64,000 bases of DNA from Rhizosphaericola mali (GCF_004337365.2 NZ_CP044016.1:1488001-1552000), one strand, 5' to 3'; counted from the stretch's first letter, positions 51,261-62,097 are shown. The notes: generated from the letters alone by a model not told the origin. Program-made: numbers and translations.

Positions 51261-53242
51261 TATTTAGTACCTCCTTGTTGTGCCAATTTTACCATATCTA
51301 TCATTTCATCTCGTAACCCTGTTGGGCTACCTTTATAACCTACATTAGAATTGCGAATATTCCCTTCTTTGTCAATAATGATTTTAAATGGAATTCCGGA
51401 AGTATGAATCGCTTTGGCATATTGTGTATACACATCGCCATTTTTATCATATAGAATATGGAAATCAAATCCTTTTGACTTTACATAGGCAACAGTTTTA
51501 GCGACATAATCGTCAATACGTTCTTGCGTATCTACAAAGAAAAAAACAACATTTTTATCATTTTTGAAATATTCTTTCGCAAGGTTCATTCCTGGAAAGG
51601 AAGCTTTACAAGGAGCACACCAAGTAGCCCAAAAATCTAATACTACAGTTTTTCCTTTCAAGCCTTCCAACGTAATCTCTTTGCCCAATTGATCTTTCAT
51701 AGTAAAGTTATACGCAGGAATATTTACAGAAGACTTCTTAACTTCCTCTTTAATTAATTCAAGCGTTTTGGCATCTTTTAAAGATTCAAAATAAGCATCA
51801 AATCCTTTTTCAGATCCATGTTTTGCTACATATTTATCTTTCATCATACTAATAATTTCTGTAGTCGCTTGATTAAGCTTTACACTATTAGCAAGTAGAA
51901 TATCTAGATTTTTTTCTTCTTTGAAATGAGCAAATATTTTAGCTTGTAATTCATTCAACTCTGCATTTTTATATTGATAACAATATTGAGCCTTAGCTGC
52001 ATATAATTTGGCCTCTTCCCAATTATTTTTATTCATTAAAATATCAGCGTAAATAATATAATTACGTTTGCCATATTGGTCCGTTGTGTTTTTCCACTCA
52101 TCATCCGTCAAATACCAATATTCTGCTGGCTTATTTTTAATAAAATAATTCCAACGATCCATGAGCGGCTTGGCATAAATATAAGCAGTGTCAGCGGGCA
52201 TCGTTTTCCAATCAGCATATGGAATTTCGACGATTTTGTAGAATAATTCTGGAATGTTTATAAATGGCTCATTTGGCAATAAATTCAAGGCGCTATTGAT
52301 TTTTTGCTGTGCTATATAGACCATTCCTAATTTTCGATAAAGACTGCCATATTCAATTCCTAGAATTTTATCTAAATCTTTATTCGTTTCGTTAGAAGGA
52401 TATTTTTTCAAAAAATCAGTATACGCTATTTCTACTTCTTGAGGTTTGTATATACTTCTAATTTTTTTATATGCTTCCCACTTACTAAGATAACCATTCG
52501 GAAAATGAACCGTCTCTAATTGGGCAATACTATCACTCAGTAAAGAATCTTTTAAATAATTATCTGAAATAATTCTAGCCTTCATCAAATGTTCGTCGGT
52601 AAGCGGAGCTTTCGTTAAAAAGCTAATAGCTCTCTTTAATTCATTATAACTAGCCTCTTTTTTATATGCGTATATGGCTTTAGTGTAAGGCATTACTAAT
52701 GTTGCAGCCGATCCATGATGACGTAAAATCTCGTTGCTCAACCACATATAGGTTGCAGTATCACTAATACTAAAATTTTGGAAATAGTTCGGAATTTCCC
52801 AACCGTATTGAGGGCTTCTTCCTAATCCATAACCCGCTTCTGCACCGGCGGCACGTGTTCCAATTGGAGTTTTAACCCATGCGAAATATCCGTCATCATT
52901 GTTGTTATCCAAAATATTACCAATAGAATCGGCAAATGCAAAAAACATAGCTCCTGCATTCAATGGAACTTTAATCGCGCCATTGATTGTAGAATCGTTA
53001 ACTTTTTTCCCAATGATATTCTGTGAAAACCAATGATAAGTTGTATCAAATACAAACATTTTTAAATGGTTACTCTTATTTGTTTTATCAATAGTAGATG
53101 GGATAATGTAGGTAAATGGTAATTCAGACCCAGCTACTACGAGAGTTTCTTTCGTTTTAAATCTTGGAGAATCTTGCTCTTGTGCCATTAATGTAGTACC
53201 AGCAAGAAGGGATGATAAGAAAATTGTTGCTTTCTTTTTCAT
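51260..53242 (-). CDS. TlpA-like thioredoxin-domain protein with long N-terminal region
   Basis: 660 residues with a signal peptide ending TTLMAQ. Residues 1-510 form a beta-rich domain followed by TPR-like helices (AKLYAAKAQYCYQYKNAELN). The C-terminal AhpC-TSA/thioredoxin domain carries the redox motif WATWCAPCK (C542 and C545) and a cis-Pro in SGIPFKII. These proteins are common in SusCD loci and may reduce disulfides of exported proteins or substrates. 18 bases after SusD. The long helical N-terminus is typical of Bacteroidota members and has no defined function. Confidence 0.92.
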   Translation of the reverse strand: MKKKATIFLSSLLAGTTLMAQEQDSPRFKTKETLVVAGSELPFTYIIPSTIDKTNKSNHLKMFVFDTTYHWFSQNIIGKKVNDSTINGAIKVPLNAGAMFFAFADSIGNILDNNNDDGYFAWVKTPIGTRAAGAEAGYGLGRSPQYGWEIPNYFQNFSISDTATYMWLSNEILRHHGSAATLVMPYTKAIYAYKKEASYNELKRAISFLTKAPLTDEHLMKARIISDNYLKDSLLSDSIAQLETVHFPNGYLSKWEAYKKIRSIYKPQEVEIAYTDFLKKYPSNETNKDLDKILGIEYGSLYRKLGMVYIAQQKINSALNLLPNEPFINIPELFYKIVEIPYADWKTMPADTAYIYAKPLMDRWNYFIKNKPAEYWYLTDDEWKNTTDQYGKRNYIIYADILMNKNNWEEAKLYAAKAQYCYQYKNAELNELQAKIFAHFKEEKNLDILLANSVKLNQATTEIISMMKDKYVAKHGSEKGFDAYFESLKDAKTLELIKEEVKKSSVNIPAYNFTMKDQLGKEITLEGLKGKTVVLDFWATWCAPCKASFPGMNLAKEYFKNDKNVVFFFVDTQERIDDYVAKTVAYVKSKGFDFHILYDKNGDVYTQYAKAIHTSGIPFKIIIDKEGNIRNSNVGYKGSPTGLRDEMIDMVKLAQQGGTK

Positions 53243-53260
53243 TATAAAAACTAATTTAAT

Positions 53261-54685
53261 TTACGGATTTGGAACTATTTCTGGATTTAATTGAATATTG
53301 TATCCGGATATCGGAAATACATATCTATTACTTGTCGGAGTTAAAGTGTAGCTAACTCCATTAACTGTTCTGGTTAATGTTTCTGAAAAATTAGGATCAT
53401 CTTTTAATCTTCGCATATCCCACCATCTTATACTTCTACAAAAGAATTCACGATCTCTCTCTTCTATTACAATTTTAAGAGCTGTAGCTGCGTCAGTTGC
53501 AGTCAATGGACTATAATCCGCAGATTTGAATCTTTTGATACGCAATTTATTTACCCAATTCATTGCTTCGCTCGGATTATTGTTACGAGCATTATATTCA
53601 GCTTTAATAAGTATCATTTCGGGAACACTTGGTCCTGTGTTTCTACTCTCCCCAATTGCTCTGTCTAATGCAAAGAAACGACTCACAGTATCCGTATTAT
53701 CATACAAAATTGTCGATGCACCTAAGGTAAAGTATTTATATCTTAAATCTTTGCGCCCTAATTCGTTCAAAATACTAGAACTCAAACGCATGGCATATGG
53801 AGAATATGCAGAAATATTATAATAAGCAATGCCTTTCCCTAATAATAGTTCAGGATTATTAATCCTTATTGGGTAGGTTGATGCATTTACCGTATCAATG
53901 ATACTTAAATCAATCAAATGACTATTAATTGATAAAGCAGAGTCTGCATACAAATTAGAAGAATCTAGTTGTCCCATATACAAATAAGTTCTCGCCAACT
54001 CGCCAAATGCTGATGCCGTTGTTGGTAATATCGTCAGATTTTGGGTTTTGGGGAGAAAGGGAATGGCCTCTTTTAAATCTTGTATAATTTGATTGTAAAC
54101 ATTTGAAACACTTGCTCTAACTAAAGATTGAGTGGTTGTTTCTGTCAATACTAAAGGTACGCCAGGGTCAGTAGCAGATGTATTACCATATGGCTTTCCA
54201 TACATTTGGACCAAATTAAAATAGGCATCGGCTCTATGTACTTTTGCTTCAGCAATTAACTCTTGTTTCGCATTTTCGGAAGAATCTGTTACTGATGGAA
54301 CTTCTGTAATGACCACATTCGCATATGTGATGACATTGTATATATTATTCCAGACTTGGTCTTGATAATAATTTCCGTTTAATGGATAGATTACATCAGA
54401 CCATTTATAGCTATTTAATGCATAAGCATAATAGTCTCCGGCACTTATCCATGATTTTAGTTGGGACGAACTATCAATATAATAAACATCATCTGAAGCG
54501 TAATCAATTAATGTAGAACCAGAATTTATAAAAGAGGATCCATTTAATAAGTATCTATAATTTTGAAATGATCCAGGAATAAGATGTCCTTGCGTTTTGA
54601 TATCTGTATACTTACTACAACCAAGCATTGCCATGATGATTGTAAGTATCGTAATTGCGGATTTTATATTAGAAGAGAATTTCAT
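53261..54685 (-). CDS. SusD/RagB-family nutrient-binding lipoprotein
   Basis: 474 residues. Lipobox Cys in ITILTIIMAMLGCSKYTD marks an outer-membrane lipoprotein with the expected acidic-type surface export. TPR scaffold regions typical of SusD: AEAKVHRADAYFNLVQMYGK, TASAFGELARTYLYMGQLDS and the C-terminal VIEERDREFFCRSIRWWDMRRL. It forms the lid over the SusC barrel. It starts 3 bases after the SusC stop. Intact. Confidence 0.95.
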   Translation of the reverse strand: MKFSSNIKSAITILTIIMAMLGCSKYTDIKTQGHLIPGSFQNYRYLLNGSSFINSGSTLIDYASDDVYYIDSSSQLKSWISAGDYYAYALNSYKWSDVIYPLNGNYYQDQVWNNIYNVITYANVVITEVPSVTDSSENAKQELIAEAKVHRADAYFNLVQMYGKPYGNTSATDPGVPLVLTETTTQSLVRASVSNVYNQIIQDLKEAIPFLPKTQNLTILPTTASAFGELARTYLYMGQLDSSNLYADSALSINSHLIDLSIIDTVNASTYPIRINNPELLLGKGIAYYNISAYSPYAMRLSSSILNELGRKDLRYKYFTLGASTILYDNTDTVSRFFALDRAIGESRNTGPSVPEMILIKAEYNARNNNPSEAMNWVNKLRIKRFKSADYSPLTATDAATALKIVIEERDREFFCRSIRWWDMRRLKDDPNFSETLTRTVNGVSYTLTPTSNRYVFPISGYNIQLNPEIVPNP

Positions 54686-54688
54686 TAC

Positions 54689-57600
54689 TTAAAAATTTAA
54701 ATTCAGTGAGAAATTATATGAAGTTGCTGCAGGTAGACTATTAGCTGTGCCTGGTGTAGCAACGAAATCTGGATCATATCCGAATTTGTTAGCCCTCCAT
54801 AGCAATCCCAAATTTCTAACTGCAAATGTAAAACTAGTACTGTTGATAATTTTGCGTGGAATTAAAGTTGTCGGAATTTGATAGGATAGAGAAACCTCTC
54901 TCAATCTTATATAATCAGAAGAAAGAATATTGATATCGGAGTTTTGATATCTAACTAAGCTATATTGTATTGCCGTTGCAGTACCATTTAATCCAGGAAC
55001 ATTTGTTTTATCTTCATCTCCACTTTGCTTCCATCTTTGAGCAATCATACCATTATCGTCATAATTTAAATTATAATATGCAGTAATATAGTTACTTGTA
55101 ACAGGTCTTATAAAATGACCACCAAATTGATACGTTGCGAGAATATATAAGCTTAACGATTTATATCTCAATGTAGAATTCCAACTGCCAAAATAAGGCG
55201 CATTTCGTCTTCCTATTGCAACTAAATCTTTAAAGGAAAGTGATGAGCTATAAGGTACTTTTGCACCAGCATTATTATATACTAATGTTTGCCCATTCGC
55301 ATCCAAACCTGCATTCTTAAAAGCAAATATCATATCAGTTGCATACCCTTTTACATTAGTTATATAAGCTGGAGAGTAGTTGATGTAGGATGGCGTTACA
55401 TTTGAAGTATCAAACTTGTTATCTACGATCTTATTAGTATTATAAGATAATATCAACCCAGTACTCCAATTCCAATCATTTCTATCAATTATATTAAAAT
55501 TTAAATGAACATCCACCCCTTTTCCATTCATGGAGGCTGCATTTCTTGTTAATAAATTACCTCCAATGGTTCCTGCATATGCGGAATTAATTGGAAAAGA
55601 ATAAAGTAAGTCTCTCCCATTTTTAGTATACAAATCGATACCTCCAGTAATTAAATGTTTTAGTATACTAAAATCAATTCCTACGTTAGTAACATAAGTT
55701 TTTTCCCATCTAAGTTGAGGATTTGCCAGTGCGGTAATAGTAGCGGAAGATAAATTTGTAGTATAATCTGAACCTAATCCAATATTAGTATAAGGATACA
55801 ATGTAGTAGAAATATTACCATTTACACCAAAAGTACCACGTACAGAGAGCATGTCTATCCATTTTATATTTTCCATAAAATGCTCTTTATATACATCCCA
55901 CTTTAAACCGGATGACCATAATGGAGTTGCTCTATATTTTTTATCCAATCCAAAATTATTATAGTCATCATATCTTACACTTGCTGATAAGGTATATTTA
56001 TTTCTGTAGGTATAGGAACCATTGGAAAAATAAGAAAGATATCGCCTTTGAATATTTTGATAGGTTGGAGCTCCGCCTAAACTTGTTGCATAGCCCATCG
56101 CATTTATATAAGAATTGGCCGCATAACTTACTGCTTGTGAAAAACCTGAAATTGGGTTATAGTCGTATAATGTAGATGTGCTATAGAGTGTTCTAGTTTG
56201 TCGAATTTCAGAACCAGCTATTATATTTAATTGATGATCTTGACCAAGGTTACCATCATATGCCAACTGACCTCTTAGGGCATAATTGTTTAGTTGTGTA
56301 TTACTTGGCGTCAAGATACCACCACCGTTTATGAAATCAAATTGCTGACTACCTGCAGTTGGGTTATAGGTTGAATTGTAAAAGTTTCTATAGTAATATG
56401 TTTGGGGATTATAATAAATATTAGAGTTCATATATTGCCTTTCATTTGTATATAATACATTGCCACTCAAGCCCCTATAAATCGGCATTTTTAAATTAAT
56501 ATTTACTGTATAATTATTTGACGACTGGGTATTATCGTTATTATTTAATTCATCTAAATAACTATAAGTCCAATCTTGATATTTACTGGATGTTGCCTGA
56601 AGTGCTTGCGCATAAGCTGGATTAACCCTATTGTAATGCGTATTATTTCCGTTAGGATCCTTAAGCAGTTGATAAGGCATCAAGGTAGATTGTCCAGGTC
56701 TGAATAAAGTAGGAAATGTAAATGAATTTAAATTCACTTTAAAAAATGCACCTCTAATATTTGTAGAAAGGGTTGCCCAATTGAGTAATTTCCATGAATT
56801 ATTCAGCGTTACAGTAAGTCTTTGCCCTATATTTCTTTTGAAATTAGGCAATTCTTTACTATATGATGCAGAATAGAAATAACTCGATTTTTCTGTACCT
56901 CCAGATATAGACAAATTATAACTTTGACTTGAAGCAGGTTGCATCAAATATTTTTGTTCTTGATCTAAGCTATTTATTTTGCTTAAAGAATCTACTTGTT
57001 GGTCATAAGTGGCTTGATTTATAGCTCCAGTTTTTAGATCATATGCAATTTTAGCTCCATATTGAGGGTAATAAGAGGAGTAATAATTAATAGGACTAAA
57101 ATTGTATTGATTAATTAAACCTCTATCAACTAATTCTTTTTCATAATCTAGCATTTGAGAGGAATTCATCAATTTCATATAAGAAAGTTTCGCTCTGTTG
57201 GCAATCATATAATTAACTGATGCATTAATTTTAGGGGAGCTAGATTTTCCTTTTTTAGTCGTTATTACAAATACTCCATTTGCGGCTCTGACACCCCAAA
57301 TAGATGCGGCAGCGGCATCTTTTAAAAAGGTAATATTGTCGATGTCATTGGGATTTATTTCTGAGATATCGATATCGGCAATTGCGCCGTCAACAACTAC
57401 TAATGGAGAACTTTCAGATACGCTACTTACTGTACTGGTGCCTCGTATAGTTGCAGAGTAGTCATTAGTGCCTACACTTCTCGTTCCAGAGTTTGGTCCA
57501 ATTTGTAGCCCTCCTGCATAAGTAAAGCTCCTATCTCCTGCTAAAACATTGACTTTTAGTCCAGGAACTAAACCTTCTAATCTTTGTATTACATTGTTTG

Positions 57601-58339
57601 TTGGTATTTTTTCTAAATCCTTGGCCGTAACTACTGAATATGCTCCTGTAGCTCTCTCTTTGGGTAGGTTTTGTAAACCATTACTTACAACACTTACTTC
57701 ATTTAAATTTGCTGCAATCGGAGACAATTCAAGATCAATATAATTAGTGCTTTTTTGTAATGTAATTATTTTTTGTTTGTATCCTATTATATTAAAAACA
57801 ATAGAATCGCCATCACTCATTCCTGATAAAAAGAATTTTCCATTTTCTGCAGACTGTGTGCCTATATTTTTTGACTTATTAAATACATTGACATATTGCA
57901 ATGGAGTACCATCATTATCTGTAACTATTCCTCCAATTGGTCTAGTCCCATTATTTGTGGTACTTTCTTGTTTATTTTCTTTTTGAGGAGTTTCTTTTTC
58001 TATCCGCTTAATTTCTCCTGTTCTTTTTTGGATTACATAGGAATTTTCATCTATGTATAAAAAAATAAGATTGTTTGGGTACAAGACATTTTTTAAAATC
58101 TCTTGTGGAGAACGTCCTTTTAATGCGGTGGTTGAAATGGTTTTTCCTTTCAAAAGATTATGTTCGTAAACGAAATGGTAACCATATTTTTTTTCAATTG
58201 TCTCAACCGCTTGAGACAAAGGAATCTTACCATCATTTTGCTCCTGTGCAAATAAAGAAGTGTGCATAGCTGGATGGCTACACATGAGTAGTGCAATGAA
58301 AGCTGCTTTTGAGAGCTTTCTAAGAATTGTTTTGTCCAT
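54689..58339 (-). CDS. SusC/RagA-family TonB-dependent transporter with STN domain
   Basis: 1216 residues. Signal sequence near 1-32, then an STN domain (SQAVETIEKKYGYHFVYEHN, LKGRSPQEILKNVL), which passes a signal to FecR. A carboxypeptidase-like domain (GIVTDNDGTPLQYVNVFNK) precedes the plug with the SusC signature PLVVVDGAIADIDISEINPN and IKDAAAASIWGVRAANGVFV-type segment, followed by a 22-strand barrel ending in NFSLNLNF (terminal Phe). It imports a substrate across the outer membrane with SusD using TonB energy. The substrate is unknown; the hydrolase and aspartic protease in the operon hint at peptides or esters. Confidence 0.95.
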   Translation of the reverse strand: MDKTILRKLSKAAFIALLMCSHPAMHTSLFAQEQNDGKIPLSQAVETIEKKYGYHFVYEHNLLKGKTISTTALKGRSPQEILKNVLYPNNLIFLYIDENSYVIQKRTGEIKRIEKETPQKENKQESTTNNGTRPIGGIVTDNDGTPLQYVNVFNKSKNIGTQSAENGKFFLSGMSDGDSIVFNIIGYKQKIITLQKSTNYIDLELSPIAANLNEVSVVSNGLQNLPKERATGAYSVVTAKDLEKIPTNNVIQRLEGLVPGLKVNVLAGDRSFTYAGGLQIGPNSGTRSVGTNDYSATIRGTSTVSSVSESSPLVVVDGAIADIDISEINPNDIDNITFLKDAAAASIWGVRAANGVFVITTKKGKSSSPKINASVNYMIANRAKLSYMKLMNSSQMLDYEKELVDRGLINQYNFSPINYYSSYYPQYGAKIAYDLKTGAINQATYDQQVDSLSKINSLDQEQKYLMQPASSQSYNLSISGGTEKSSYFYSASYSKELPNFKRNIGQRLTVTLNNSWKLLNWATLSTNIRGAFFKVNLNSFTFPTLFRPGQSTLMPYQLLKDPNGNNTHYNRVNPAYAQALQATSSKYQDWTYSYLDELNNNDNTQSSNNYTVNINLKMPIYRGLSGNVLYTNERQYMNSNIYYNPQTYYYRNFYNSTYNPTAGSQQFDFINGGGILTPSNTQLNNYALRGQLAYDGNLGQDHQLNIIAGSEIRQTRTLYSTSTLYDYNPISGFSQAVSYAANSYINAMGYATSLGGAPTYQNIQRRYLSYFSNGSYTYRNKYTLSASVRYDDYNNFGLDKKYRATPLWSSGLKWDVYKEHFMENIKWIDMLSVRGTFGVNGNISTTLYPYTNIGLGSDYTTNLSSATITALANPQLRWEKTYVTNVGIDFSILKHLITGGIDLYTKNGRDLLYSFPINSAYAGTIGGNLLTRNAASMNGKGVDVHLNFNIIDRNDWNWSTGLILSYNTNKIVDNKFDTSNVTPSYINYSPAYITNVKGYATDMIFAFKNAGLDANGQTLVYNNAGAKVPYSSSLSFKDLVAIGRRNAPYFGSWNSTLRYKSLSLYILATYQFGGHFIRPVTSNYITAYYNLNYDDNGMIAQRWKQSGDEDKTNVPGLNGTATAIQYSLVRYQNSDINILSSDYIRLREVSLSYQIPTTLIPRKIINSTSFTFAVRNLGLLWRANKFGYDPDFVATPGTANSLPAATSYNFSLNLNF

Positions 58340-58353
58340 TCTTGCAGTAAAAA

Positions 58354-59385
58354 TTAATAGTTAATAGTTAAGTAAATGTCATTTCCTTTTATAGTCACAT
58401 CTGCATTTAGAAGATTGGCTATTGTGTAAAGTGCTATAGATGGATTATTTAACGAGATTGATCCATCAATTTTTTTATTTAATATATTAAGATCACTTAC
58501 TATAATCTTTTTGCCATAAAGCTCTTCATAGTAATTGATAATATTTTCTATAGTTAATCCTTGGGAAATAATTTCTTTTTTTGTCCAAGCTTGCGGGACT
58601 GATTTTATCTTATCCTTTGGTATTTGATCTATTTTATTGCTATTGGCTATAGCGTTGTCACCAGGCTGTAGTTCAATTGATTTGTTTTTGAACCGAATAT
58701 CACTGAATAAAATATGTCCTTTAATTAATGATACTAAAGTATTTTGATTGCGGTTTCGGACATTAAATTCAGTACCCAAAACTTCTATAGTTGAGGTCCC
58801 TGCAAATACTTTAAAACGTTCTTTTGGTAAGATTTCTTTCGGATTTTTATTGATGTGATTTACGCTAAGATATGCTTCCCCATTGATCCAAACTTCACGC
58901 TTGTTAGTCCATTTCCATGAGCGATGATAGGATAACTTTGTATTACTATTTAACTCAATATGTGTACTATCAGGCAATGTAATCATAGTTGTCTCTCCAT
59001 ATGAGGTTTGAATGGTTATCAAATCATTCAAATACCATCGAAGTCCGATAAGTAAGCCTGTAATAATTGCCGCTAGTGAAACTATGGAATAGATAACAGC
59101 TTTACGTCGATTTCTTTTTTGTGTTCCTCTAATTTTAGACTCTATTATTTTAAAATTATCTTCTTGTAATTGATAGTCAATATCTATTGAAATTGGATGA
59201 ATGACTTGTTCTAGATATAGTTTTGCATTTTTAAAGGCATCTATGTTTGATGGCGTAGTTGTTACCCAATTTTCCCAATCATTATTGCATTTAATATCCT
59301 CACCTTTCACGAATCGTAAAAAGTATGTATCATCGCAAAACTCTTCAAATGAATATTGATAATATTTCTCCATATTTTGTCCCAC
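58354..59385 (-). CDS. FecR-family anti-sigma factor
   Basis: 343 residues: a cytoplasmic N-terminal part, one transmembrane segment (YSIVSLAAIITGLLIGLRWY, about 98-117), the periplasmic FecR domain (TSYGETTMITLPDSTHIELN, WINGEAYLSVNH, VLGTEFNVRNRNQNTLVSLI), and a C-terminal DUF4974 domain (IENIINYYEELYGKKIIVSD). It holds the ECF sigma factor inactive until SusC signals through its STN domain. It lies 14 bases upstream of susC and 64 bases downstream of the sigma gene. Confidence 0.95.
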   Translation of the reverse strand: MGQNMEKYYQYSFEEFCDDTYFLRFVKGEDIKCNNDWENWVTTTPSNIDAFKNAKLYLEQVIHPISIDIDYQLQEDNFKIIESKIRGTQKRNRRKAVIYSIVSLAAIITGLLIGLRWYLNDLITIQTSYGETTMITLPDSTHIELNSNTKLSYHRSWKWTNKREVWINGEAYLSVNHINKNPKEILPKERFKVFAGTSTIEVLGTEFNVRNRNQNTLVSLIKGHILFSDIRFKNKSIELQPGDNAIANSNKIDQIPKDKIKSVPQAWTKKEIISQGLTIENIINYYEELYGKKIIVSDLNILNKKIDGSISLNNPSIALYTIANLLNADVTIKGNDIYLTINY

Positions 59386-59449
59386 ATAAATAAGACAAAA
59401 TTAATATTAAAAATGACCCAAATAATTTTATATATTTTTTATTATAATA

Positions 59450-60055
59450 TTAAAATTTATACAGAGTTTTCATTAAAATAAATAGTGCAAGTAGATTTTC
59501 TTTGTTTGTGGAGAGTTTTTCTTTTAATGAATCAAGTGCTCGATAGTTTAATTTGTAGACTGCACGTGTCGTGATATTCATTAACTCAGCTATTTCATCA
59601 TATTCCAATTCTGCAAAATATTTTAAAAAAATAAATTCCTTTTGCTTTGCAGGCAACTCGTTCAATTCCTGAATTACTTTTTTAATTTGAATGTTTTGCT
59701 CATCTTTAAACAAATTGTCCATCTCAGAAGTCGCATCATATTTCAATAAAAATATTTCTTCATTGACATAATTGATTTTTCCTTGTTTGGAATTTTGAAT
59801 ATTTATCAAATGATTAGAAAAACTTCTGAATAAATAAAATAACGGTTTTTCTGGAATGGGTAATTTTTTCCGCGTTTCCCATAGATGTAAAAATAAATCT
59901 TGGATCGCGTTCGAGATATTTTCGTTAGAATATCCTTTTCTTATTCCGTATTCAAATATTTGAGGATAAAAATGATTATACAAGGATGCAAATGCCTCGC
60001 TATTACCTTCTTTAAAGGAATACCAAGTTTTTGTAATATCAATAGTTGTCTCCAA
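59450..60055 (-). CDS. ECF RNA polymerase sigma factor
   Basis: 201 residues with region 2 (FASLYNHFYPQIFEYGIRKG, AIQDLFLHLWETRKKL) and region 4 HTH (LPAKQKEFIFLKYFAELEYD, EIAELMNITTRAVYKLNYRA). Region 3 is absent, as in group-4 sigma factors of the FecI type. It is the first gene of the locus and should activate susCD when released by FecR. The gap 60056-60280 contains no other gene. Confidence 0.95.
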   Translation of the reverse strand: METTIDITKTWYSFKEGNSEAFASLYNHFYPQIFEYGIRKGYSNENISNAIQDLFLHLWETRKKLPIPEKPLFYLFRSFSNHLINIQNSKQGKINYVNEEIFLLKYDATSEMDNLFKDEQNIQIKKVIQELNELPAKQKEFIFLKYFAELEYDEIAELMNITTRAVYKLNYRALDSLKEKLSTNKENLLALFILMKTLYKF

Positions 60056-60280
60056 AAAATTATTTTCTCCGAGTTTACATTTTCACGAATATCACACAAA
60101 ATTAAGTATTTAGTAAAATAAGAGACAAACTTCTTTTAAATTAGTATATATGTGTTATTTCTCATTAAATTATAAGTTTTAAAATTTAACTTTTTATGTT
60201 CAATTCTTAACCGCATTAAATATATGAGGCTTACTACAACAATAACTTATTAATAAACCAAAAAGATTTAAACTATTAAG

Positions 60281-61990
60281 TTAATACATTTTGGGGAACA
60301 CTAACTCAAATGTACTCCCAATACCCGATTCATTATTTCTTACTTCTATCGAACCACCTTGCGCTTCCATGAATTCTTTGCAAATGCTCAGACCTAAGCC
60401 TGTACCACTATTGGTATTTCCTGGAATTTTAAAATACCGTTCAAAAATGCGTTGTTGATATTTGCTTTCTATACCCTGACCTTCATCAGAAATCTCAATT
60501 TTTAGTTTGTCATTGTCATTCGATGTGTTGAGTTTAATTTCAGAATTTTCTGGAGAGTAACGAATGGCATTGGTCAATAAATTAGTTATTACCCAGATTG
60601 TTTTGTCTTTGTCCGCTGAAACACTCTGATGAGGAACTGTATTATTAATCAATGTTATGTTTCGTTGTTTTGCAGCTACTCTAACGGTATCCAAAGCATA
60701 TTCCAAAATTTCATCCAAGGCATAATTAGATTTTCGTATTTGGATGTTGCCACTTTCTGCTTGTGTGAGATTTAATAGTTCGCCAGTAATTTTTAGTAGT
60801 CGATCCGCATCTTCATTGATACCTTTTATCAAAGATTGTTCGTTTTCGGTTTGATTCGGTTCACTCAATAGTAAGTCCGTTCCCATTTTTATAGATGCAA
60901 TCGGCGTTTTCAATTCATGAGAGACATTGGCAATGAAGTTTGTTTTAGCCAAATCTAGTTCTTTGAATGGCGTAATATTTCTCAGTAATACAAAATATCC
61001 TGCTTTTTTGATTTCCTTTTCTCCTGTAGGAAGAATGTCAATGGAAATAGTTTCTTTTTCAAAATATGATTCTTTTCCTTCAAAGAAAATTTTAATAGGT
61101 TCTATTTTCGCAATTTTTTCTTTTTCTTGAAATAAATCCTTTACAAGCGTCCGCAATAAATCGTTTGTCATAGCGATATTCTGCACATTTGCTCCAATTA
61201 GATTTTCTCTATGCAAACCAGTGACTTGCAATGCTTTTTCATTGGCAAATAATATCTTATAGTCTTGATCCATACCGATTACTGGATCTTGCATTTTGTT
61301 AATTAATGTTTCAATTCTTTTCTTTTCTATCAATAATTTGGAAACTGAACTATTGGAATATTCCTCTAGTTTCATCGCCATCGCATTAAAGGATTTAGCC
61401 AAAATACCAAACTCATTATGTTGTTCAAAATGTACGCGTTCTTCATAATTGTGTGCCGCAATCTGCTGAATACTTGTCGTCAATTCTTTGATAGGATTGG
61501 CAATGTTACTCGGAAGATTGAACAATAAAGTAAAGGCAATCACGAAACAAAGTGTGCCTGTAAAAATAATTATAGTCGTAGCTTCATTGGCTGTATGTTG
61601 TGCTAATTCGCTTTTTCTAGTAATTGCTTTCATATTTACATTCATGATTGCATAAATATCTTTTCGAATCTGCCATTCATTTTTAACTATGTCTGGAGTA
61701 AATTGGGAAATATTATCCGAATAATAATTTTCACCTTTCTCTGTGATATTCTTACGTTGAAGATTGATAAAGTGGATAAATTGTTTGGTTCCTAACGAAC
61801 TGTCTTTATGTATTTTATCTAGTGCATCCAGCATATTTCGACTATATTCCAAAGAATTATAGTTAGATACTAAAATATTTCCAGTATCATCCTTTAGTCG
61901 ATTGATATATATAGTCGATAGGACGGATAAAGCGACAATCATCGCAAACAATAGTCCGACCCAGACGGTTAATTTGACTTTTATCTTCAT
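60281..61990 (-). CDS. HAMP-domain sensor histidine kinase (Kdp-associated)
   Basis: 569 residues: TM1 (VWVGLLFAMIVALSVLSTIY), a periplasmic region of about 110 residues, TM2 (IIIFTGTLCFVIAFTLLFNL), HAMP (IANPIKELTTSIQQIAAHNY), PAS-like (KMQDPVIGMDQDYKILFANE), HisKA with the phospho-His in NVSHELKTPIASIK, and HATPase (NAIRYSPENSEI, GTGLGLSICKEFM). In Bacteroidota, the Kdp system is often split so that this type of kinase acts with a separate KdpD sensor protein; here it follows that gene by 107 bases. No KdpE response regulator is in the window. Its partner could lie outside. Confidence 0.9.
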   Translation of the reverse strand: MKIKVKLTVWVGLLFAMIVALSVLSTIYINRLKDDTGNILVSNYNSLEYSRNMLDALDKIHKDSSLGTKQFIHFINLQRKNITEKGENYYSDNISQFTPDIVKNEWQIRKDIYAIMNVNMKAITRKSELAQHTANEATTIIIFTGTLCFVIAFTLLFNLPSNIANPIKELTTSIQQIAAHNYEERVHFEQHNEFGILAKSFNAMAMKLEEYSNSSVSKLLIEKKRIETLINKMQDPVIGMDQDYKILFANEKALQVTGLHRENLIGANVQNIAMTNDLLRTLVKDLFQEKEKIAKIEPIKIFFEGKESYFEKETISIDILPTGEKEIKKAGYFVLLRNITPFKELDLAKTNFIANVSHELKTPIASIKMGTDLLLSEPNQTENEQSLIKGINEDADRLLKITGELLNLTQAESGNIQIRKSNYALDEILEYALDTVRVAAKQRNITLINNTVPHQSVSADKDKTIWVITNLLTNAIRYSPENSEIKLNTSNDNDKLKIEISDEGQGIESKYQQRIFERYFKIPGNTNSGTGLGLSICKEFMEAQGGSIEVRNNESGIGSTFELVFPKMY

Positions 61991-62097
61991 AGTTTATTAT
62001 TTTGTAAGATGTTGTCTGTGAAATATGAAATGTTTCATTACTTACCAACACTTGATATGCGTTTTACTTTTCACATTTCACTTCTTACATCTCACTC

